NCBI RefSeq assembly: GCF_027923555.1
Contig: NZ_AP025523.1
Location: forward strand, 3,104,484-3,168,483
Direction of reading: 5' to 3'
DNA length: 64,000 nt
Source: Vulcanimicrobium alpinum
GTDB taxonomy: Bacteria > Vulcanimicrobiota > Vulcanimicrobiia > Vulcanimicrobiales > Vulcanimicrobiaceae
The translations under genes and the position numbers were made by a program. The first letter of the stretch is position 1. Every line of letters starts with the position of its first letter. Under the pieces are notes generated by a model, which saw only the letters and a program-made list of their open reading frames with translations, was not told the DNA's origin and did no database searches. Positions 40,442 to 49,319 of the stretch are shown in pieces.

Positions 40442-41941
40442 CTACGTCAACGGGGTCAGCGTGCGTGCGTGCTGTGCAAACATCTCGAGCGCCGACGCTG
40501 CGTCGACGGCAGTCGCGTCGGCGCCGACGACGGCGTGCAAATCGCGAAACGCGGCGAACGGACCGCCGCCCACGACGATCGGGACGCCGCCGAGTTCGGG
40601 GTGCGCGCGCAGCGACGCGATGAGCGGCACGAGCGCGCTTACCGTCAGCGTGAGCGACGCTGAGAGCGCGATCACGTCGGGCCGCGCCGCGAGCGCGCCG
40701 GCAACGATTTGCACCGCCGGGACACGCGCACCGAGAAAAGCGACATCCCAGCCGGCGTCTTCGGCGAGATTCGCAACCATACGCAAGCCGATGTCGTGAT
40801 CTTCACCCGGCGCGCACGCGGCGAAGATCGTCCCCAGCCGCCTGGCGTGCGGCCGAGGTCGGTCGCGCAGTTCCGCGATCCGTTCGCGCGTCGCGGAGGT
40901 GCGGCGCCGTTCGTGCGCGATCCCGATGGTCGCGGCTTCCCACTGTCGACCGGTCTCCTGCATCGCCGGTGCGAGTACGCCGTCGTATAGCTCGGCGACC
41001 GACATGCCGCCGCCTCTCGCGTCGTGCAGCAGCGCGCGCGACTCGGCGACGGACCGGTCGACCGCCTCGACGTAGCGCCGGGCGAGCGGAGAGAGCGCGG
41101 CGTGCGCGGCTGCGTCGCCGTCCTGCAGCGCGTGCTGCGCGATCGCGCGAATGCGTGCTCGATGCGGGACGGGAACGTTCACGCCGAGCACGTTGAAGAA
41201 GCGGCTCCAGACGCGCCGCGCGACCGCGGGGTCGAGCCCGCGCGCCGCGGCGACGCGGCCGGTCCAGCGGGCGTCGGCGACCCACAGCGGCCACGTGCCC
41301 AAGCCGATGCCGAGCGCGAGCGCGCGGACCGATTCGGCGAGATGCGGCGGGACGTGTTCGCCCGGTGCGGCGTGGAAGAACGCATGCAGGTCGCGCGGCG
41401 CCGAGCGCGCGATGCGCTGCGCCAGGCGCTCGGCGCGACGCGTCATCCAGCATTCGAGTTCGTAGTCGGCGAACGCGGCGCGCGCCGCTTCGCCTGCGTC
41501 GGGCCGCTCGCGCGCGGAGGCGTCGACGGTGACGGGGAGTTCGGCCTGCGCGATCGTACCGATCACTGCGCGCGGCTCGATCGTGACCTCGTGGGCCAGC
41601 GATTCGACCAGCGCGAGGCCGCGGCCGGAGACGGCGTGCGGATGCGGAGCGGAACGCGTGTTCTCGCGCACTCCGGGCCCGAGATCCTCGACGGTGAGAT
41701 ACGCGGCGCCCTCGTCGACGATCAATTCGGCGAGGACCGGACCCGGCGCGTGTGCAGCTGCGTTGTTCACGAACTCGCCGAAGATCACCCCGGCTCCGTC
41801 GAAGTCGGAATCCGGACGCGCGATCGACTGCAGAGCGGCGAGGTATCGGCCCCGCTGACGGCTCAGCGCGGCTGCGTCGCGAGCGGCAAAAGCCCAGACG
41901 CATCGCAAACGATCGTTCTGGGGCAGCCTTGGGAGAAGCAC
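40442..41941 (-). CDS. GHKL ATPase fused to a cobalamin-binding module
   Basis: A 499-residue soluble protein with an unusual order. Residues about 1-140 form a histidine-kinase-type ATPase: N box IFGEFVNNAAAHAPG, G1 DLGPGV, G2 SGRGLALVESLAHEV. There is no HisKA or receiver domain, so it is closer to RsbW-type serine kinases. Residues about 150-280 are an unassigned helical region. About 285-345 resembles the four-helix B12-binding cap (Trp334, Glu344, with Arg345 where CarH has His). About 365-499 is a B12 Rossmann domain with GEDHDIG (His382), LSASLT and VVGGGPF. It may couple cobalamin state or light to anti-sigma-like kinase activity (inference). GTG start. Confidence 0.75.
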   Translation of the reverse strand: MLLPRLPQNDRLRCVWAFAARDAAALSRQRGRYLAALQSIARPDSDFDGAGVIFGEFVNNAAAHAPGPVLAELIVDEGAAYLTVEDLGPGVRENTRSAPHPHAVSGRGLALVESLAHEVTIEPRAVIGTIAQAELPVTVDASARERPDAGEAARAAFADYELECWMTRRAERLAQRIARSAPRDLHAFFHAAPGEHVPPHLAESVRALALGIGLGTWPLWVADARWTGRVAAARGLDPAVARRVWSRFFNVLGVNVPVPHRARIRAIAQHALQDGDAAAHAALSPLARRYVEAVDRSVAESRALLHDARGGGMSVAELYDGVLAPAMQETGRQWEAATIGIAHERRRTSATRERIAELRDRPRPHARRLGTIFAACAPGEDHDIGLRMVANLAEDAGWDVAFLGARVPAVQIVAGALAARPDVIALSASLTLTVSALVPLIASLRAHPELGGVPIVVGGGPFAAFRDLHAVVGADATAVDAASALEMFAQHARTLTPLT

Positions 41942-42019
41942 GGTACCCGTAGTGTACCCCCTCGGGCGGCGGCGCGGATACGACTCGGCGCAAACCGCAC
42001 GAAAACGCTTCCCCCGGCC

Positions 42020-43340
42020 TCAGCCCGTGCGGGACATCGGCGCCGAGGCGAAGCGCTCCTTGAGGAAGCGGCCGTTGGCCAGGAGCGCTTGGCGTCGTCC
42101 TGGACCGCGTCCTGGGCGATCTCGTGCATCTTCGCGGCCAGCACCGTCAGCTGCTCGACCACGATCTGCCGGGCGGTCTTGACGTCGCGGATCGTCGCCG
42201 TGTTGCGGTAGGCCGCCGGGATCGTCAGGACGCGTTGAGCGTGTCGGGGAGATAGCTCGTCGCGGTCGAGCGGACGTCGGCGAAGGTCGCGGCGACGACG
42301 CCGTGCGCGGGGAGCCGGGGCAGGATCTCGACGACGTCGGTCGCGATCTGGCCGGCCCGCGCGCGATGTCGGGCGGGAGCTTGTGCTGCGCCTCCGCGGC
42401 GAGACGCTGGACGCCGGCGACCGCGTCCTGCACGTTCATCTCCGCGCTCAAGTGGGTCTCGAGCGGCCGTGCTGTCGCGCGCGACCAGCGCCCGGACTCG
42501 TTTCCCGATGAAAATCGGGAAGATCCGGATGTGCTGCGCGAACGGCGGCAGCGCGTACCACTTCGCCGCAAACGCGTTGAAGTCGTCGCCGTGGTTGTTC
42601 TCGCCGTCGGTCATCAGCACGATCGTGTCGTATCGCGCATCGGTGGTGCGATCGCGCACCGCCTCGTCGAGCGCCGCTTCGCGCGCGGCGAAGATCGCGG
42701 TGCTGCCGCCCGCCTGCAGCCCTGCGGCGAGCTGCTTCACCGAGCTGTAGACGGCAGGATCGTCGGCCCTCGTCATCTGGAAGGTGCGGTCGATCTCGGG
42801 ATGTTCGCTGAACGTGATGATCGTGATCCGTTCGTGGTCGTTGAACGCGCGAACTGTCCGGTCAGCGACGGATCGCTGCCGGTGAGGACGTCGAGCGCAC
42901 GCGGTCGATCCGGCTCCTCCCCGTACCGTCGTCGTTGTCCATCGAGCCGGTTTGTCGAGCACGTAGAACGAGTGCGCCGGAACGCGGTCCTAGTTGAGAA
43001 ATCGCAGCAGCAATTGCTGGACCGCGCCGGCCGACGCGGGGAACGACGTCTCCGCGACGATCGCCGGGTACGTCGAGGCGACCGCCGTCGAGGTCGGGCG
43101 GCGAGAGGTTTCGGCGACGATTCGCTTCTGCACGTCGTCGCTCTTCAGGTACGCGACGATCGTCGTAGGCGTCATGCTTCTGCTCGTCGAGCAGGTCCAG
43201 GGGATAGTCGGCCGTCACCACACCGTCGCTCGGATAGACGCGCACCAGCCGTTCGTGCAGTTTCGGATCAGCGTCGCGCGCAACGATGCTCGCTTCGTAG
43301 GTGATGATCCCGTCGACGGCGTCCTGCGAGGCGAGGAGGA
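42020..43340 (-). pseudogene. Eroded remnant of a substrate-binding/VWA-domain gene and an XpaC-like gene
   Basis: Pieces in changing frames read DAVDGIITYEASIVARD, TIVAYLKSDDVQKRIVAE, DRVPAHSFYVLD, TGSMDNDD (metal-ion site), FNDHERITIITFSEH, TIVLMTDGENNHGDDF, then NVQDAVAGVQRLAAEAQHKL, IATDVVEILPRLPAHG, TATSYLPDTLNA, IPAAYRNTATIRDVKTARQ and ALLANGRFLKERF. The first part is a binding-protein plus VWA architecture lacking its N-terminal half. The last part weakly recalls XpaC-like proteins. At least eight frameshifts and a TAG at 42990-42992 (where CAG would fit) break it. It cannot make a full protein. Confidence 0.8.
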
Positions 43341-43477
43341 AGATCAAAAAAAACCTCTCTCTATTTTCGAGACAGGTCACGAGAATGCGTCGCGCGGTCA
43401 CGGTATCGGAATCTCTCGGCCGGGGCTCACCGGCAGGCGAGCGCACCGCGTTCTACTTCGGCGGCCTGCGGCGGGCT

Positions 43478-44068
43478 TCAGTTCTCGCCGAGCGTTCCTT
43501 TCGTCGAGGGGACTTCGCCCGAGCCCGTGACGGCCTTGGCTTGCGCGAACGCGCGCGCGAACGCTTTGAACGCGGCCTCGCACAGGTGATGGTTGTTGGT
43601 CCCGCCCCAGCGCAGCAGGTGCAGGTTGAACTTGCCGTGGTCGACGACGCTGCGGAAGAAATGCGGGACGAGTTCGGTCGGCAGCGCGCCGACACGGTCC
43701 ACTGAAAACGGGACGTCGTAGGTGAGCCAGGGGCGGCCGCTCAGGTCGACCGCGCACTGGACGAGGGCGTCGTCGAGCGGGACGGCGATCGAGCCGAACC
43801 GCGCGATCCCGCGCTTGTCGCCCAGCGCTTCGTCGATCGCGCGTCCGAGCGCGATCCCGACGTCCTCGACGAGATGGTGATGGTCCATCCCGTCGCCGTG
43901 CGCGTGCAGTTCCAGGCCTAGCCCCGCGTGCGTCGCGAGCGCGGTCAGCATGTGATCGAAGAAATCGACGCCGGTTTCGATCGCGATCGGACCGCCGTCG
44001 AGCGCGAGCCGCAGATCGATCCGCGTCTCCTTCGTTTCGCGCGCGATACGCGCGGCGCGCGCGCTCAG
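43478..44068 (-). CDS. hisB: Imidazoleglycerol-phosphate dehydratase
   Basis: A 196-residue Mn-dependent dehydratase of histidine synthesis. The early metal motif is FFDHMLTALATHAG and HHHLVEDVGIALG; the second is NNHHLCEAAFKAFARAFAQ. The family N-terminus (ARIARETKETRIDLRL) extends beyond the internal ATG at 43951. Upstream, no ATG, GTG or TTG is available; the best start is CTG at 44068, whose CTGA overlaps the citrate synthase stop exactly as ATGA pairs do elsewhere in the window. Length then matches the family (about 195-200). Confidence 0.9.
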   Translation of the reverse strand: MSARAARIARETKETRIDLRLALDGGPIAIETGVDFFDHMLTALATHAGLGLELHAHGDGMDHHHLVEDVGIALGRAIDEALGDKRGIARFGSIAVPLDDALVQCAVDLSGRPWLTYDVPFSVDRVGALPTELVPHFFRSVVDHGKFNLHLLRWGGTNNHHLCEAAFKAFARAFAQAKAVTGSGEVPSTKGTLGEN

Positions 44069-45258
44069 TTGTAAGACCCCGCGCCGCCGGAAGCCGCGCC
44101 GTTGCCCCGGGCATTCCGCGCTGCGATCGGTTCGTACGGGTGTACCGCGGGCCCGACGTACGTCGCCTGCGGTCGGATCAAACGGTTATGCGCGACTTGC
44201 TCGAGCACGTGCGCCGACCACCCCGCGATGCGCCCGCACGCGAACGTGCAGGTGAACTCGTCGCTGGGAATCCCCAGGCTCGCGAGCGTCGGTGCGGTGT
44301 AGAACTCGACGTTCGCGTAGATCGGCTTCCCGGGCTTGACCTCGGCGAGCACCGCGTTCGACGCGTCTTCGAGCGCGCGCGCGATCAAGTACCACTTCGT
44401 GTGCGACTTCTCGGTGAGGTTCTTCGCCATCCGTTCGAGATGGGCCGCGCGCGGATCGCGAATCTTGTACTCGCGATGCCCCATTCCCATGATCTTCTCG
44501 CCGCGCCCGAGCAGCGCGCGAACGTACGGCTCCGCCTTCTCCGGCAGGCCGATCTCTTCAAGCATCGTCATCACCTTGCTGGGGGCGCCTCCGTGCAGAT
44601 CGCCGGCGAGCGTCGCGACCGCGGCCGCGACCGCGCCGTAGATGTCCTCGCCGGTCGACGCGGTGACGCGCGCCGAGAACGTCGAGGCGTTGTACGAATG
44701 ATCGGCAAGCAGGATGAAGTACGTGTCGAGCGCCGCCTCCGCCGCCGGGATCGGGCGCTCGCCGCTGCGCATCCACAGGAAGTTCGCGGCATGATCGAGC
44801 GTCGAATCGGGTGCGATCGGTTCGAGGCCGCGCCGCAAACGATCCCACACGGCGACCAGCGTCGGGAACTTCGCGACCAGATCGATCGCGGCGTCGATGT
44901 TCGTGTCGTGCGAGCCGTCGGGGCGGTGCGGGAGGAAGTGCGAGATCGCGGAGACGCCGGTGCGCAGCACGTCCATCGGCCATGCGTCGCGAGGGACGGC
45001 GTGCAGCATCGCGACCACGCCGGAGGGCAGGCTGCGGCGGGCGACGAGCCGCGCCTTGAGATCGAGCAGTTCCTGGTACGTCGGGAGCCGCCCGAAGAGC
45101 AGCAGGTGCACGACCTCTTCGTAGGTCGCGTGTTCGGCGAGGTCGTGGATGTCGTAGCCGCGATAGGTCAGCCGGCCGACGTCGCCTTCGACGTTGCTGA
45201 GCACCGTCTCGCCGACGACGATCCCTTCAAGCCCGGGGTTGACCACCGTGGACGCCAT
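44065..45258 (-). CDS. Citrate synthase family protein
   Basis: A 397-residue type II citrate/2-methylcitrate synthase condensing acetyl- or propionyl-CoA with oxaloacetate. It shows GRLTYRGYDIHDLAEHATYEEV, the first catalytic histidine in DHSYNASTFSAR and the second in MGMGHREYKIRDPR. In the third position (usually the Asp of NVDFYSG) it has NVEFYTAP, Glu instead of Asp, as in some bacterial subgroups. The ATG at 45258 lacks a Shine-Dalgarno sequence. The gene is divergent from the second LIV operon and coupled to hisB. Citrate versus methylcitrate activity is unresolved. Confidence 0.9.
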   Translation of the reverse strand: MASTVVNPGLEGIVVGETVLSNVEGDVGRLTYRGYDIHDLAEHATYEEVVHLLLFGRLPTYQELLDLKARLVARRSLPSGVVAMLHAVPRDAWPMDVLRTGVSAISHFLPHRPDGSHDTNIDAAIDLVAKFPTLVAVWDRLRRGLEPIAPDSTLDHAANFLWMRSGERPIPAAEAALDTYFILLADHSYNASTFSARVTASTGEDIYGAVAAAVATLAGDLHGGAPSKVMTMLEEIGLPEKAEPYVRALLGRGEKIMGMGHREYKIRDPRAAHLERMAKNLTEKSHTKWYLIARALEDASNAVLAEVKPGKPIYANVEFYTAPTLASLGIPSDEFTCTFACGRIAGWSAHVLEQVAHNRLIRPQATYVGPAVHPYEPIAARNARGNGAASGGAGSYN

Positions 45259-45403
45259 GAAAGGAGGTTCTCGACGCCGCCGGGCTTCTCCCCACGGTTG
45301 CTGGTTCTTCGCGCGAGAGAGAGGGCACAACACGAGAAAGGTCACAATCGAACGTCGATGGGCCGGCGTCTGCGCCGAGCCCGCGCGTCGAGAAGGAGGT
45401 CCC

Positions 45404-46669
45404 ATGGCCCGTACCGTTCTCAGTCGTCGCTCGTTCGTCACGCTCGCCGGAGCCGGCACGGCCGCGGCGTTCGGGATCCCGGCGTATCTGCCGCGGATCG
45501 GCGAAGCGGCGGACACCATCAAGATCGGATTGCTCGAACCGTACACCGGCGTCTACGCCGGCCCGGGTGAGAACGAAACCAACGGCTTCCAGATGGCCGT
45601 CGACGCGTGGAACAAACGCGGCGGCGCGATGGGTCGCAAGGTCGAGCTCGTCAAGGAAGACGAGCAGAACGATCCCGGCGTCGCCGCTCAGAAGGCGCGC
45701 AAGCTCGTCAATCAGGACAAGGTCGTCGCGCTGGTCGGCACCGTCTCGAGCGCGGTCTCGCTTTCGGTCGCCGGCGTCTCGAACTCGCTCAACACGCTCT
45801 TCATCGACAGCGGCGGCCACACCGACGACGTCACCGGGAAGAGCTGTCACTGGAACGTGTTCCGCACCTGCCACAGCACGTGGATGGAGACGCACGCGAC
45901 CGGCTACTCGCTGCAGAAGCGCTTCGGCAAGAAGTGGTTCTTCATCACGCCCGACTATGCGTACGGCCACGCGCTGGAAAGCGGCTTCAAGGACGTGCTC
46001 GCGCACATCGGCGGCACCGTCGTCGGCAACGAGCTGACGCCGCTGGGCACGACCGATTTCAGTTCGTACCTCACCAAGATCGACGCGGCGAAGCCGGATC
46101 TCGTGCTGGTGTTCGTGCAGGGCGACGACTACACCAACTGCCTCAAGCAGATGAACCAGTTCGGGCTGCTCAAGAAGTACCCGGTCGGCGGACCGCAGGT
46201 CGAACTCGAGCCGCTGTACGGCTTGCCGCCCGAAGCGCGCGGCGGTTACTGGGGCGTCGAGTGGTACTACAAGAGCGAGAAGACGCTGGGCAAGAACAAC
46301 AAGCTCGCGCATGCGTTCGTCGCCGACTACATGAAGCGGTTCAACAAGCCGCCGACCGCACGCTCGTGCTTCGGCTACGTCACCGCCGACCGGCTGATCA
46401 ACGCGATGGCCGAGACGAAGTCGACCGAATCGGTGAAGATCGCGCACGCGCTCGAGAACACGCGCTTCACGTCGATCTTCAACGGCAGCGCCTACTACCG
46501 CAAGGAAGATCATCAGCTGATGTGGCCGATGTGGGTGGCGAAGATCCGTCCGAACGGGACGCCCGGCGACAAGGACGATCTCTTCGACGTCGTCGACATC
46601 AACGCGCCCGAAGCGATCGAACAGACCGTCGCGCAGAAAGAAGCCGTCTGCAAACTGGGCTACCCGTAG
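45404..46669 (+). CDS. Tat-exported substrate-binding protein of a second LIV-type transporter
   Basis: A 421-residue type I periplasmic binding protein. The start region MARTVLSRRSFVTLAG is a twin-arginine signal, with hydrophobic core and cleavage after GEAAD-like sequence. The mature protein begins IKIGLLEPYTGVYAGPGENE and contains VVALVGTVSSAVSLSV and TPLGTTDFSSYLTKIDAAKPD, typical of the amide/aromatic/branched-chain amino-acid binding group. AAGGAGG at 45393-45399 fixes the ATG at 45404. It precedes its own livHMGF set. Confidence 0.92.
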   Translation: MARTVLSRRSFVTLAGAGTAAAFGIPAYLPRIGEAADTIKIGLLEPYTGVYAGPGENETNGFQMAVDAWNKRGGAMGRKVELVKEDEQNDPGVAAQKARKLVNQDKVVALVGTVSSAVSLSVAGVSNSLNTLFIDSGGHTDDVTGKSCHWNVFRTCHSTWMETHATGYSLQKRFGKKWFFITPDYAYGHALESGFKDVLAHIGGTVVGNELTPLGTTDFSSYLTKIDAAKPDLVLVFVQGDDYTNCLKQMNQFGLLKKYPVGGPQVELEPLYGLPPEARGGYWGVEWYYKSEKTLGKNNKLAHAFVADYMKRFNKPPTARSCFGYVTADRLINAMAETKSTESVKIAHALENTRFTSIFNGSAYYRKEDHQLMWPMWVAKIRPNGTPGDKDDLFDVVDINAPEAIEQTVAQKEAVCKLGYP

Positions 46670-46673
46670 CGCC

Positions 46674-47546
46674 GTGATCGAGCATCTGGCGCCGCAGCTC
46701 TTCAACGGGCTGGTGCTCGGAGCGTTCTACGCGATCGTGGCGCTCGGGCTCTCGCTCATCATGAACCTCACCGGCACCATCAACATGGCGCACGGGAGCT
46801 TCATGACGCTCGCGGGCTACCTCGCGTACACGCTCGTCCAGCGCGGTGTGCCGTTCTGGTTCGTGCTGATCGCGGCGCCGGTGATCACGGTTCTCGTCGG
46901 CGTGTTCGTGGAGCGGGGTCTGGTGCGGCCGCTCTACAAACGCGAGCCGTTTTACAGCCTGCTGATGACGTTCGGACTCTCCCTCATCGCCGAGGAGATC
47001 TTCCGGCTCATCTGGGGCTCGAACGGCGTTCCGTTCTCGCCGCCGGCGGCGCTGGCGGGTGCGGCGTCGCTCGGATTCATGAGCTTCCCGATATTCCGCA
47101 TCTTCATCGCGGCCGTGCTGATCGTCGCGATCGTCGCGCTCGCGCTCTTCCTTACCCGCACGCGTTTCGGGCTGCGCCTGCGGGCGGCGGTGCAGGACAC
47201 CGAGATGATCGCCGCGCTCGGCACCAACACCCAGGTGCTCTACGCGGTGAACTTCGGCCTCGGGATCTTCCTCGCCGGGATCGCCGGCGTGCTCGCGGCG
47301 GGGATGCTCGGCCTTTCGCCGACGAGCGGGAACGCGCTGCTGATGCCGGCGTTCGTCACCGTCATCATCGGCGGGATGGGCAGTCTCTTCGGCAGCATCG
47401 TCGGCGGGATGCTGATCGGGATCGCGATCTCGATGACCACGCTCTTCATCCCCGCCGCGAGCGAGGTGTCGATGTACGTGCTGATGGCGATCGTCCTGCT
47501 CGTGCGGCCGCGCGGACTCTTCGGCGAAGAAGGCATCTTCGGGTGA
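46674..47546 (+). CDS. livH: LIV-type ABC permease LivH (second system)
   Basis: A 290-residue membrane permease. The N-terminus LFNGLVLGAFYAIVALGLSLIMN and GTINMAHGSFMTLAGYLAY are diagnostic of LivH; the end has IIGGMGSLFGSIVGGMLIG and VRPRGLFGEEG. It makes half of the pore of the second transporter. Its stop overlaps the livM GTG by 4 bases. Confidence 0.94.
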   Translation: MIEHLAPQLFNGLVLGAFYAIVALGLSLIMNLTGTINMAHGSFMTLAGYLAYTLVQRGVPFWFVLIAAPVITVLVGVFVERGLVRPLYKREPFYSLLMTFGLSLIAEEIFRLIWGSNGVPFSPPAALAGAASLGFMSFPIFRIFIAAVLIVAIVALALFLTRTRFGLRLRAAVQDTEMIAALGTNTQVLYAVNFGLGIFLAGIAGVLAAGMLGLSPTSGNALLMPAFVTVIIGGMGSLFGSIVGGMLIGIAISMTTLFIPAASEVSMYVLMAIVLLVRPRGLFGEEGIFG

Positions 47547-48553
47547 ACGCGCGCTCCGGTACCGTCGGAGCGGCGGTGATCCTCGTGCTCCTCGCCGCGG
47601 CGCCGCTGCTCTCGCCGCTGATCCATCTCGACGTCTCCATCGTCACCGAGGTGCTGGTGACGGCACTCGCGGTGATGAGCGTGAACCTGCTGCTCGGCTA
47701 CACCGGACTTCCCGCGTTCGGCAATGCGGCGTACTTCGGCCTCGGCGCCTACGGCGCGGGGCTCTCGGTCAAATATTTTCACGTCGACTTCGTGGCGGCG
47801 GTCGTCATCGGGACGCTCGCCGCACTCGCCGGCGGCCTGCTCCTCGCGCCGTTTCTGCTGCGCCGGCGCGGGATCTACTTCGGCCTGCTCTCGATCGCGT
47901 TCGGGCAGGTCTTCTACTTCGTCGCCTACCGCTACACCGACGTCACCGGCGGCGAGGACGGGATGAACTTCCCGCGCCCGCCGGTCGGGCTCGGGCACGT
48001 GTCGATCAACGAAACGGCGTTCTACTACGTCGCGCTGGCCGTGTTCATCGCGTGCGTGTTCGCTTTCCGGTCCGTGGTGCGCTCGCCGTTCGGGTGGACG
48101 CTGATCGCGATCCGGCAGAACGAGGTCCGCGTGCGGTATCTCGGGCTCAACACCGACCGCTTTATCTTCGTCGCGCTGCTGATCTCCTCGACGATGGCGG
48201 GGCTCGGGGGGGCGCTCTTCTCGCTGCTGATCAACTTCGCGTATCCGCTCGAACTCGACTGGCACCAGTCGGGCTTCTTCGTGCTGATGATGATCCTCGG
48301 CGGCGCCGGCACGGTGTGGGGGTCGCTGGTCGGCGCGTTCATCTACGTGATCGGGAAAGACATCATCTCGACGATCACGCCGCTGTGGCAGATCGTGCTC
48401 GGCGCGCTGTTCGTCGCGTGCGTGCTGGGCTTCCCGCGCGGGATCGTCGGGACGATCGGCGCGCTGCGCGCCGCGCGCACCGGTGCGCCCGACGACGACG
48501 CGAGCGCGGCGTTCGACGCGAACGCGCCGGTGGAGGTGGGCCGCGGTGTCTGA
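47543..48553 (+). CDS. livM: LIV-type ABC permease LivM (second system)
   Basis: A 336-residue polytopic permease with LLGYTGLPAFGNAAYFGLGAY near the N-terminus, the cytoplasmic-loop motif GWTLIAIRQNEVRVRYLGLN, and a C-terminal GGAGTVWGSLVGAFIYV. It completes the pore with LivH. It overlaps livH by 4 bases and livG by 8, so it belongs to one strictly coupled operon. Confidence 0.94.
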   Translation: MNARSGTVGAAVILVLLAAAPLLSPLIHLDVSIVTEVLVTALAVMSVNLLLGYTGLPAFGNAAYFGLGAYGAGLSVKYFHVDFVAAVVIGTLAALAGGLLLAPFLLRRRGIYFGLLSIAFGQVFYFVAYRYTDVTGGEDGMNFPRPPVGLGHVSINETAFYYVALAVFIACVFAFRSVVRSPFGWTLIAIRQNEVRVRYLGLNTDRFIFVALLISSTMAGLGGALFSLLINFAYPLELDWHQSGFFVLMMILGGAGTVWGSLVGAFIYVIGKDIISTITPLWQIVLGALFVACVLGFPRGIVGTIGALRAARTGAPDDDASAAFDANAPVEVGRGV

Positions 48554-49319
48554 TGCGATCATGCTCGAAGCCGATTCGATCACGAAGGTCTTCGGCGGCG
48601 TCCGTGCGGTCGACGACGTCTCGATGCAGGTCCGCGAAGGGACGATCCACGCGCTGATCGGCCCCAACGGTGCGGGGAAGACGACGTTCTTCAACGCGAT
48701 CTCCGGCTTCGCGATGCCCGAGCACGGTCAGGTGCGGTTCAAGGGCGTCGACGTGACGCGGATGATGAACTGGCGGCGCGTCGCGATGGGGATGGGGCGG
48801 ACGTTTCAGACGCCGAGCGTCTTCCCCGAACTCACCGTCGACGAGAACATCCGCCTCGGCGTGCGCGCGCACGCAAACCATGCGTTCCGCTTGGGCGCGC
48901 TGCGCGGCGAGGCGAAGCGCGCCGTCGACACGCGCGTCGACGAACTGCTCGGCTTCGTCAATCTGGCCGACCAGCGCGATCGCCCGCTCGCCGAGCTCGC
49001 GCACGGATCGCAGCGGTTGTGCGAGATCGCGATGAGCCTCTCGACCGATCCGGTGCTGGTGCTGCTCGACGAGCCGATGGCCGGCCTCGCCGAAGCCGAG
49101 ACCGACCGCATCATGGGCGTGATCCGCGATCTGCGCCTTCGCCTCGGGCTCACCGTCCTCTTCGTCGAGCACAACATGCGCGTCGTCCTCTCGCTCGCCG
49201 ATCGCATCACCGTCCTCGACCGCGGCAAATTGCTCGCCGAAGGCGCGCCCGCGGAGATCGCCGCCAACAACGCCGTGCGCAGCGCGTATCTCGGAGAAGG
49301 CGTCCTCGACCATGTCTGA
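48546..49319 (+). CDS. livG: LIV-type ABC ATPase LivG (second system)
   Basis: A 257-residue ATP-binding subunit: Walker A GPNGAGKTTFFNAISG, GMGRTFQTPSVFPELTVDEN, signature-region LAHGSQRLCEIAMSLS (a variant of LSYGQQR), Walker B VLLLDEPMAGL and the C-terminal EHNMRVVLSLADRITVLD. A GTG start at 48546 lies inside livM; ATG 48561 is the alternative. It overlaps livF by 8 bases. Confidence 0.93.
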   Translation: MSDAIMLEADSITKVFGGVRAVDDVSMQVREGTIHALIGPNGAGKTTFFNAISGFAMPEHGQVRFKGVDVTRMMNWRRVAMGMGRTFQTPSVFPELTVDENIRLGVRAHANHAFRLGALRGEAKRAVDTRVDELLGFVNLADQRDRPLAELAHGSQRLCEIAMSLSTDPVLVLLDEPMAGLAEAETDRIMGVIRDLRLRLGLTVLFVEHNMRVVLSLADRITVLDRGKLLAEGAPAEIAANNAVRSAYLGEGVLDHV

